33,816 nt of DNA from positions 1-33,816 of the IMG/VR virus record IMGVR_UViG_3300020442_002831, one strand, 5' to 3'. This DNA comes from a virus. Below the pieces are notes generated by a model that saw nothing but the letters and a program-made list of their open reading frames with translations, ran no database searches and was not told the DNA's origin. The position numbers were made by a program, and so were the translations under genes. Of the stretch, positions 28,480 to 33,816 are shown piece by piece. Every line of letters begins with the position of its first letter. Position 1 is the first letter of the stretch.

Positions 28480-28716
28480 ATGAATAGTGAAGTAGATATT
28501 AATGTGTTAGTGACTCTTTATAATAAAAAATTAGCAGCACTAACAAATCAAAACGTTTTGTTGGAAGCAAAAATTCAAACACTAACAAAAGAGTTTGAAG
28601 ATGAAAAAAATAGGTTACTATCTGAACTTTTAGAATATAAAAAACCAGAACCAGTAACCATTAAATCTAAATCAACAAAAAAGGATGATTATCAGAACTC
28701 AGAGGTTGAAGAATAA
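28480..28716 (+). CDS. Small coiled-coil protein upstream of gp13 (78 aa)
   Basis: A 78-aa protein. Residues ~5-50 (VDINVLVTLYNKKLAALTNQ, then VLLEAKIQTLTKEFEDEKNR) form a probable coiled coil. The tail is charged and low in complexity (Lys/Ser/Glu). Similar small proteins occur immediately before gene 13 in T4-like cyanophages; I know no assigned function. Its stop overlaps the ATG of gp13 by one base (TAATG), pointing to coupled expression with the neck proteins. A scaffold or assembly accessory role is possible but is inference only. Confidence 0.8.
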   Translation: MNSEVDINVLVTLYNKKLAALTNQNVLLEAKIQTLTKEFEDEKNRLLSELLEYKKPEPVTIKSKSTKKDDYQNSEVEE

Positions 28717-29555
28717 TGGCAAAACCGTCAACACGTCAAGGATTAATTGATTACTGTTTAAGGAAACTGGGTGCTCCTGTCCTAGAGATAAACGTTGATG
28801 ATGATCAAATCGATGATTTAGTTGATGATGCCATTCAGTATTTTAATGAGAGGCATTTTGATGGTGTTGAAAGAATGTTTCTTAAATATGAAATTCAACA
28901 GTCTGATATTGATAGAGGTAGAGCGAACGGAACTAGTGGTGTTGGGATTGTAACTACAACTGCAGATGCAACAATTGTTGGAACTGCAACCACTTTTAGT
29001 TATTATGAAACATCAAATTTCATCCAAGTTCCAGATTCTGTAGTTGGAATTGAAAGAATTTTTAAATTTGATACTAGCAGCATCTCTGGAGGGATGTTTA
29101 GTATTAAATATCAACTATTTTTAAATGATCTATATTACTTTAATTCTGTGGAGTTATTGCAATATGCAATGACTAAGAGTTATCTAGAAGATATTGATCA
29201 CTTATTGACAACAGATAAGCAAATAAGATTTAATAAACGTCAAGATAGAATGTATCTTGATATTGATTGGAAAGCACAAAATGCTGGGGATTTCCTAGTT
29301 ATTGATTGTTATCGAGCATTAGATCCAGCATCTTTCACTCAAGTTTATAATGATAGTTTTGTTAAAAAGTATCTAACATCACTTATCAAAAGACAGTGGG
29401 GTCAAAACTTACTGAAATTTAGGGGTGTTAAATTGCCTGGTGGAATTGAATTGAATGGTAGAGAAATTTATGAAGATGCTGAAAGAGAATTAGAACAACT
29501 CAAGCAGACCATGATGCTTGAGCATGAATTACCACCTCTCGATCTTATTGGATAA
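28716..29555 (+). CDS. 13: Neck protein gp13
   Basis: gp13 forms, with gp14, the neck ring that closes the packaged head and provides the docking site for the tail. The product is 279 aa (T4 gp13 about 309). Typical features are the N terminus TRQGLIDYCLRKLGAPVLEI, the acidic VDDDQIDDLVDDAIQYFNER helix (~30-48), and LFLNDLYYFNSVELLQYAMT (~132-151). A C-terminal helical region follows, with YLTSLIKRQWGQNLLKFRGV near 214-233. A short Thr/Val-rich insert (GVGIVTTTADATIVGT) is at ~76-91. The stop overlaps the gp14 start (TAATG), matching the conserved 13-14 pair. Confidence 0.94.
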   Translation: MAKPSTRQGLIDYCLRKLGAPVLEINVDDDQIDDLVDDAIQYFNERHFDGVERMFLKYEIQQSDIDRGRANGTSGVGIVTTTADATIVGTATTFSYYETSNFIQVPDSVVGIERIFKFDTSSISGGMFSIKYQLFLNDLYYFNSVELLQYAMTKSYLEDIDHLLTTDKQIRFNKRQDRMYLDIDWKAQNAGDFLVIDCYRALDPASFTQVYNDSFVKKYLTSLIKRQWGQNLLKFRGVKLPGGIELNGREIYEDAERELEQLKQTMMLEHELPPLDLIG

Positions 29556-31192
29556 TGGCACTAAATCCGTTCTTTCTACAGGGTACACAGTCTGAACAAA
29601 GGTTGGTTCAAGATTTAATCAATGAACACCTTAGGTTTCATGGTGTTGACATAACATATATTCCCAGAAAAATTATAAGTCAAGATACTATTTTAAATGA
29701 AGTTGAGTTATCTCAATTTGATGATAATTATGTTATTGAAGCATATATCAATACTTTTGAGGGGCATACTGGTGCTGGAGATATTCTAACAAAATTTGGA
29801 ATGTCTTTGAGAGATGAATTAACCGTTACAATATCAAAAGAAAGATTTGAAGATTTCGTAACACCATTTTTAGATGCTTCGGATGATATTGAAGTATCAA
29901 CTCGCCCAAGAGAAGGTGATCTAATTTATTTTCCTTTGGGGCAAAGATTGTTTGAAGTTAAATTTGTAGAACATGAGGATCCTTTCTATCAGTTAGGAAA
30001 AAATTATGTTTATCAACTTAAGTGTGAACTATATGAATTTGAAGGTGATGATGTTCTTGACACATCTATTGAAGAAATTGATACTGTAGTTGAAGATGAA
30101 GGTTATATCACGTCACTACAGTTAGTTGGTATTGGTGCAACTGCAACAGGAATGGCAGTTATAAATGGCGTTAATGGATATGTTCGTAGAGTATTTCTGA
30201 ATAATGATGGTAGTGGATATACGTCTGCACCAATAATTCAATTTGATGAATCTCCAGTTTCTGGTGGTACAGCAACTGCTGTAGCAATAACAACATCTGT
30301 TGCTGGTGTCCAATCTATTAAAGAAATACTATTAACTAACGCTGGTTTTGGATATACAGTAACACCAAATATTTCAATTTATAGTGGTGGTGGGACAGGA
30401 GCAGCTGCTACATGTTTAATTGAGAGTACACAAAATGGTGTTATTTCTATTACAGTTGATGATGGTGGTGTTGGATATACTGAAGTACCAGTAGTTACTA
30501 TTGGTCCTCCAACTGCAGGAGCTACAGCAACATCAACAATTAGCACCGGTGGTACTGTAACTACATTATCAATAACAACTCCTGGAGTATCATATTCTAC
30601 AGCACCTACAGTCACCATAGCAGACCCCGTAGGTGTTGGTTCTACAGCAACTGCAACCGCAACAATAGGTGCTGGTGGTACTATTAGTGCCTTAACAATT
30701 ACGAGCGGTGGTAGTGGGTATTCTGTTGCTCCTGTAGTGACAATATCTAATGCCGATGAATTCAAAGATCCATCACTTGGATCTGCGGTTGCAAGAGCAG
30801 AAATTTCTGCTGGTAATGTTGTTACTGCTATCAGAATTGTTGATCCTGGAGCTGGATATGCGTCTGCACCAACTTTAACAATTGCAGACCCACCACTAAT
30901 TTCTGGTATTGGAACATATCAGTTAAGTGAAGTAATTACTGGATCTAGATCTGGAACAACAGCACAAGTCAAATCATGGGATGAAGATACAAGAGTTCTG
31001 AAAATTACTTCAGTTAATGGATCATTTACAAATGGTGAGATGATTGTTGGTGCAGCATCTTCTGCAAGATATGCGGTTGATTTCCATACCAACGATGATG
31101 TTTATGATAAATATACTGACAATGATGAGATTGAAACTGAAGCAGATCTCATAGTTGACTTTACAGAGTCCAATCCTTTTGGTAATTATTAA
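29555..31192 (+). CDS. 14: Neck protein gp14, enlarged by GSGY repeats
   Basis: Neck protein that acts with gp13. The first ~185 residues (MALNPFFLQGTQSEQRLVQD, then HLRFHGVDITYIPRKI, then FGMSLRDELTVTISKERFED) and the last ~30 (DNDEIETEADLIVDFTESNP) are the gp14 family core. At 545 aa it is about twice T4 gp14 (256 aa). The extra length lies between these parts: six GSGY-type beta repeats (residues ~208-448) and then an 'SGTTA.V.SWD' module (~453-508) resembling ones in the DUF4815 protein. The insert is Gly/Thr/Ala-rich, with patterns such as GGSGYSVAPVVTI, and is likely displayed on the neck surface. The stop overlaps the gp15 start by one base (TAATG). The core assignment is firm; the role of the insert is unknown. 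Confidence 0.93.
   Translation: MALNPFFLQGTQSEQRLVQDLINEHLRFHGVDITYIPRKIISQDTILNEVELSQFDDNYVIEAYINTFEGHTGAGDILTKFGMSLRDELTVTISKERFEDFVTPFLDASDDIEVSTRPREGDLIYFPLGQRLFEVKFVEHEDPFYQLGKNYVYQLKCELYEFEGDDVLDTSIEEIDTVVEDEGYITSLQLVGIGATATGMAVINGVNGYVRRVFLNNDGSGYTSAPIIQFDESPVSGGTATAVAITTSVAGVQSIKEILLTNAGFGYTVTPNISIYSGGGTGAAATCLIESTQNGVISITVDDGGVGYTEVPVVTIGPPTAGATATSTISTGGTVTTLSITTPGVSYSTAPTVTIADPVGVGSTATATATIGAGGTISALTITSGGSGYSVAPVVTISNADEFKDPSLGSAVARAEISAGNVVTAIRIVDPGAGYASAPTLTIADPPLISGIGTYQLSEVITGSRSGTTAQVKSWDEDTRVLKITSVNGSFTNGEMIVGAASSARYAVDFHTNDDVYDKYTDNDEIETEADLIVDFTESNPFGNY
30176..30900 (+). repeat. Six GSGY-type tandem repeats in gp14
   Basis: Residues ~208-448 of gp14 repeat the pattern 'V..I.I...G.GY..AP.V.I......G..A.A.....G' six times. 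The turn motifs are DGSGYTSAP, AGFGYTVTP, GGVGYTEVP, PGVSYSTAP, GGSGYSVAP and PGAGYASAP. Unit length is about 38-45 residues. The DNA copies have diverged, so this is not a simple nucleotide repeat. Confidence 0.85.
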
Positions 31193-32238
31193 TGTTAGGT
31201 ACTTACTTCTATCACGAAATAGTTAGAAAAACAGTTGTTTCTTTTGGAACTCTGTTTAATCAAATTTACGTGAAGCACTATGATCAAAGTGGAAATGTTG
31301 AAAGTGAAATTAAAGTTCCTCTAGCATATGGTCCTAGACAGAAATTCTTAGCAAGATTAGAACAGCAGGCAGAACTTAATAGAGCAGTTCAAATTACTTT
31401 GCCGAGAATGTCATTTGAGATGACTAGTATCTCATATGATCCTACAAGAAAAGTATCAGTAACTCAAACTTTTAAGGCAGTAGATGATAAGACAAGGGTT
31501 AAAAAAGTATACATGCCCGTTCCATATAATCTTGGGTTTGAACTTAATATTCTTACTAAATTAAATGACGATGCCTTACAGATTGTAGAGCAAATTTTAC
31601 CATTTTTTCAACCATCATTTAATATTACTGTAGAACTAATTGATTCTATCGGAGAAAAGAGAGATATTCCAGTTGTATTAGATAATATAAGTTTTCAGGA
31701 TGATTATGAGGGTGATTTTTCAACAAGAAGAGCACTCATATATACACTAAACTTTACCGCCAAAACATATCTGTTCGGTCCAATTGCAGACAGCACAGAC
31801 GGTATCATCCGCAAGGTTCAGGTGGATTATTATAGTGATAGTGATCCAAAAACTGCTAAGAGACAAGTTAGATATACAGCAACTCCTACAGCAAGAAAAG
31901 ATTATGATAATGATACTGGATCTTTATTGACTGAAGATGTAGATCGTACAGAAACCATTATTAGTTTAAATGATACATCAAACTTTAATGTTGATGATAG
32001 AGTAATTATTGATAGTGAGATTATGAAGGTTACTGCGAAGACCAGTAACTCTATGACTGTTAAGAGAGCATTTAGTGCTACTATCGCCGCGACTCACGTT
32101 AGAGGTGCCAAGCTAAATGTTCTTAGCACAGCAGATGACGCACTTATTGTTCCAGGAGATGACTTTGGATTTAGTGAGTCAACAGATTTCTTCGAAACAG
32201 GTGCTGATTTCAGCCCAACCAGAAAACTTGATATTTAA
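31192..32238 (+). CDS. 15: Tail sheath stabiliser and completion protein gp15
   Basis: gp15 caps the tail tube and sheath and binds the neck, ending tail assembly. The product is 348 aa (T4 gp15 about 272). Family features are the N terminus LGTYFYHEIVRKTVVSFGTL followed by NQIYVKHYD, then VPLAYGPRQKFLARLEQQ (~43-60), PRMSFEMTSISYDPTRK (~73-90), and the LDNISFQDDYEGDF and LIYTLNFTAKTYLFGPI segments (~163-200). Extra C-terminal sequence at ~244-313 is the 'IDSEIMKV...VKRAF...AATH..G' module also seen in the giant and DUF4815 proteins. The last residues (FFETGADFSPTRKLDI) look like the normal end. gp16 starts 3 bases after the stop. Confidence 0.94.
   Translation: MLGTYFYHEIVRKTVVSFGTLFNQIYVKHYDQSGNVESEIKVPLAYGPRQKFLARLEQQAELNRAVQITLPRMSFEMTSISYDPTRKVSVTQTFKAVDDKTRVKKVYMPVPYNLGFELNILTKLNDDALQIVEQILPFFQPSFNITVELIDSIGEKRDIPVVLDNISFQDDYEGDFSTRRALIYTLNFTAKTYLFGPIADSTDGIIRKVQVDYYSDSDPKTAKRQVRYTATPTARKDYDNDTGSLLTEDVDRTETIISLNDTSNFNVDDRVIIDSEIMKVTAKTSNSMTVKRAFSATIAATHVRGAKLNVLSTADDALIVPGDDFGFSESTDFFETGADFSPTRKLDI
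31921..32130 (+). repeat. 'DSEIM / R / AATH-G' beta module in gp15
   Basis: Residues ~244-313 of gp15: TETIISLNDTSNFNVDDRV, IDSEIMKVTAKT, MTVKRAFSATIAATHVRGA. The same module occurs in the giant protein (best copy 12626-12861) and the DUF4815 protein. The invariant RG is RA here. Confidence 0.65.
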
Positions 32239-32241
32239 TTT

Positions 32242-32691
32242 ATGTCTGACAAATTTGATTCTATCGATGATGCTCTTAACACAAAGTGTGAGATTGTCAA
32301 AAAAGAGGATAAACCTGCCGAATTGACAGTTCCAAATCAAGGAACTCAAGATCTTAAAAAAGATTATGAATATAGTCGCGCAAATTTATATTCATTAATT
32401 GAAAAAGGTCAAGAAGCAATTAATGGCATCATGGAAGTTGCTGGTGAAGGTGGAAGTCCAAGAGCATATGAAGTTGCGGGTCAATTAATTAAAAGTGTGG
32501 CAGATACAACTGATAAGTTAGTTGATCTTCAAAAGAAGGTAAAAGATTTAGAAGATGATTCTATAACAAAAACAACAAATAATGTTACTAATAATGCACT
32601 TTTTGTTGGATCAACATCCGATCTTCAAAAACTATTAAAGCAAGGTTTTCTAAATAATAATACCGCAGACACTAAAAATGAAAAAGTGTAA
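32242..32691 (+). CDS. 16: Small terminase subunit gp16
   Basis: gp16 is the DNA-recognition subunit of the packaging motor and regulates the gp17 ATPase/nuclease. The product is 149 aa (T4 gp16 about 164). It has a disordered acidic N terminus, a helical core from ~35 (DLKKDYEYSRANLYSLIEKG, then QEAINGIMEVA, then PRAYEVAGQLIKSVADTTDK) and a coiled-coil stretch KLVDLQKKVKDLEDD. The NNVTNNALFVGSTSDLQKLL segment near the C terminus is typical of cyanophage gp16. It follows gp15 after 3 bases and overlaps the next gene by 14 bases. Confidence 0.92.
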   Translation: MSDKFDSIDDALNTKCEIVKKEDKPAELTVPNQGTQDLKKDYEYSRANLYSLIEKGQEAINGIMEVAGEGGSPRAYEVAGQLIKSVADTTDKLVDLQKKVKDLEDDSITKTTNNVTNNALFVGSTSDLQKLLKQGFLNNNTADTKNEKV

Positions 32692-33790
32692 ACAGGGTTA
32701 TTATTACTGTCATAAAGATAAAAAGTGTAAAAAGATTCCATTAGGTTATCGTGTGGGTCTGGGTGGATGGCTTCGTCGTGAAAATGACGAAGAAAGTGAA
32801 GATAAAAAGAAAAATGGAAATGGAAATGGAAATCACTCAAATGGCAATGGCAACGGGAATGGGGGGTCTAATGGTGGATCTAATGGCGGTGGAGTTTCAG
32901 AATCGGTCATATCTGAAAAGCGCGATGGAAAGTCTGCCAAAGACAAAGGATACTCACTTAGAGACTGGTTCAAAGGTGGAGGATGGAAACAAACTGGTGG
33001 TAAATACGATGGAAAACCATGTGCCAGACAACCAGGTCAAAAAACCAAACCATTCTGTAGAGATGCCGACGATCGTGCAGCAATGAGTAAGGACGAAAGA
33101 AACAGAAGAGCAGCAAAAAAACGTAGAGAAGATCCAAATCCAGATAGAAAGGGGAAAGCAAAAATGGTAAGTGAGGGTAAAAAAGATGCTTGCTACCATA
33201 AGGTCAAGTCTCGTTATTCTGTATGGCCTTCTGCATATGCCTCAGGTGCTTTGGTTAAGTGCCGTAAGGTTGGTGCTAAGAACTGGGGAAATAAAACTAA
33301 GAAGGAAGGATATGATTATTCTAACTGGAGAGATGATTTCAAAGCACTCCAAATAGATTCTTTTGATATTATTAAACCAGAACCACTTCAGGCAACTGAT
33401 GGTATTGGAAGTAGAATGCTTGATGAAGCGAAAAAGTGCTGGAAAGGTTACAAAAAAGTTGGAACTCAAAAACTTTTTGGTAAGACTTATAACCGTTGTG
33501 TAAAAGAAGGAAATAAATCCTTCGGTCAGTTTATGGAAGATTGGCAGAAAGTCAATAAAGGTGATAAAACTGATGGTATGAGTCAGAAAGCAGTTAATGC
33601 TTACAAGCGTGAGAATCCAGGTTCAAAGTTACAAACTGCGGTAACTGAAAAGAAACCAACTGGAAAGAGAGCAAAACGTCGTACTTCATTCTGCGCTAGA
33701 TCAAAAGGGCAGAAAGATATGCATAATATCGACTGCACTAAAACTCCAGATAAAGCAATCTGTAAAGCACGTAAACGCTGGAATTGCTGA
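32678..33790 (+). CDS. Cys-rich basic multidomain protein between gp16 and gp17 (370 aa)
   Basis: An unusual mosaic with no enzyme motif. Visible segments in order: Cys cluster C4-C11-C17 with KKIPLGYRVG (1-28); acidic/Lys linker; Asn-Gly repeat (46-72); a basic domain at 92-163 (YSLRDWFKGGGWKQTGG, CARQPGQKTKPFCRDADDRA, MSKDERNRRAAKKRREDPNP); a domain at ~168-206 (ACYHKVKSRYSVWPSAYASG, LVKCRKVGAKNWGNK), which I believe is DUF5872; a YDYSNWRDDFKAL helix (~212); CWKGYKKVGTQKLFGKTYNR (~254-278); and a C-terminal domain at ~301-370 (NPGSKLQTAVTEKKPTGKRA, SFCARSKGQ, RKRWNC), which I believe is DUF6321. The domain names are from memory. Similar small domains occur singly or in other combinations in marine phages. 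The start overlaps gp16 by 14 bases, without a strong ribosome binding site. The Lys/Arg content suggests DNA or prohead-core association; this is inference. Confidence 0.85.
   Translation: MKKCKQGYYYCHKDKKCKKIPLGYRVGLGGWLRRENDEESEDKKKNGNGNGNHSNGNGNGNGGSNGGSNGGGVSESVISEKRDGKSAKDKGYSLRDWFKGGGWKQTGGKYDGKPCARQPGQKTKPFCRDADDRAAMSKDERNRRAAKKRREDPNPDRKGKAKMVSEGKKDACYHKVKSRYSVWPSAYASGALVKCRKVGAKNWGNKTKKEGYDYSNWRDDFKALQIDSFDIIKPEPLQATDGIGSRMLDEAKKCWKGYKKVGTQKLFGKTYNRCVKEGNKSFGQFMEDWQKVNKGDKTDGMSQKAVNAYKRENPGSKLQTAVTEKKPTGKRAKRRTSFCARSKGQKDMHNIDCTKTPDKAICKARKRWNC
32813..32893 (+). repeat. Asn-Gly low-complexity repeat
   Basis: A run of AATGGA/AATGGC-type hexamers encodes residues 46-72 (NGNGNGNHSN, NGNGNGG, SNGGSNGGG). 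It is probably a flexible linker between the N-terminal Cys cluster and the basic domains. Its simple repeat nature makes it prone to length change. Confidence 0.85.
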
Positions 33791-33799
33791 GGTTAGTAT

Positions 33800-33816
33800 A
33801 TGAGTGAAATTTATCT
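33800..33816 (+). CDS. Start of next gene, probably large terminase gp17 (cut by window edge)
   Basis: ATG at 33800 follows GAGG (33789-33792) at suitable spacing, 9 bases after the previous stop, and encodes MSEIYL before the window ends. In T4-like cyanophages gp17, the packaging ATPase/nuclease, follows gp16, and as I remember some begin with a similar sequence. Six residues are too few to confirm identity, so the call rests mainly on gene order. Confidence 0.5.

Noticed and set aside
28716-29555. Thr/Val-rich insert in gp13 (residues ~76-91) as another copy of the shared modules
   Set aside because: Too short (about 16 residues) and lacking the DE/RG/GSGY landmarks; it could be a simple loop extension.
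30379-30765. Reverse-strand open frame of 128 codons within gp14
   Set aside because: It is the complement of the Gly/Thr/Ala repeat DNA, giving a Val/Pro/Thr-rich low-complexity translation. It has no ribosome binding site or family resemblance and lies in a firmly assigned gene.
32751-33086. Alternative + frame of 111 codons inside the 370-aa gene
   Set aside because: It arises from the Met/Glu reading of the NG-repeat DNA. The 370-aa frame holds recognisable domains throughout.
1-33816. tRNA genes, CRISPR arrays, insertion sequences, integrase/attachment sites
   Set aside because: Nothing with cloverleaf-like spacing, direct-repeat/spacer structure, transposase or integrase motifs was seen; nearly every base is in a structural gene.

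Overview
This window reads as part of the late structural region of a T4-like contractile-tailed phage of the marine cyanophage type (Prochlorococcus/Synechococcus myoviruses and close relatives). Every gene is on the + strand, the DNA is AT-rich, and the genes abut or overlap with almost no spacer. The order 25-6-(7)-8-(large DUF4815 protein)-(fibre)-13-14-15-16-x-(17) is the T4 late order with cyanophage features: gene 25 lies directly upstream of gene 6, the proteins at the gp7 position and after gp8 are greatly enlarged, and small conserved cyanophage ORFs sit in between. No host-derived metabolic gene is present, so the host cannot be fixed from this window; a pelagiphage-type relative is possible.

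Layout. 1-673: the end of one small conserved gene and a complete 98-aa gene. 677-17506: late promoter, gp25, gp6, then a 4838-aa protein at the gp7 position that takes up 14.5 kb. 17513-26558: late promoter, gp8, a 2367-aa DUF4815-type baseplate or adsorption protein, and two tiny genes (67 and 57 aa; the latter is easily missed). 26563-33790: late promoter, a 75-aa protein, a 545-aa fibre-like protein, a 78-aa coiled-coil protein, neck proteins gp13 and gp14, tail completion protein gp15, small terminase gp16, and an unusual Cys-rich multidomain basic protein. At 33800 a further gene begins, probably large terminase gp17, and is cut by the window edge.

Three exact copies of the T4 late promoter octamer TATAAATA occur, each in an intergenic gap just before a gene block, and divide the region into three late transcription units: baseplate wedge I, baseplate wedge II with the adsorption protein, and fibre/neck/packaging. 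The products would act together late in infection to build the baseplate wedges, close the neck, join the tail to the head and package DNA.

The main unexplained structure lies within the proteins. Several short beta-rich modules recur across different proteins (gp7-position giant, gp8, DUF4815 protein, gp14, gp15). They have enlarged proteins that are much smaller in T4, and the giant also carries a YHYH domain and a five-copy Cys/TYPR repeat. No stretch over 300 bases lacks a gene; the longest gap is 57 bases (320-376) and contains a hairpin that overlaps a ribosome binding site. No tRNA, CRISPR, insertion sequence or reverse-strand gene was supported.
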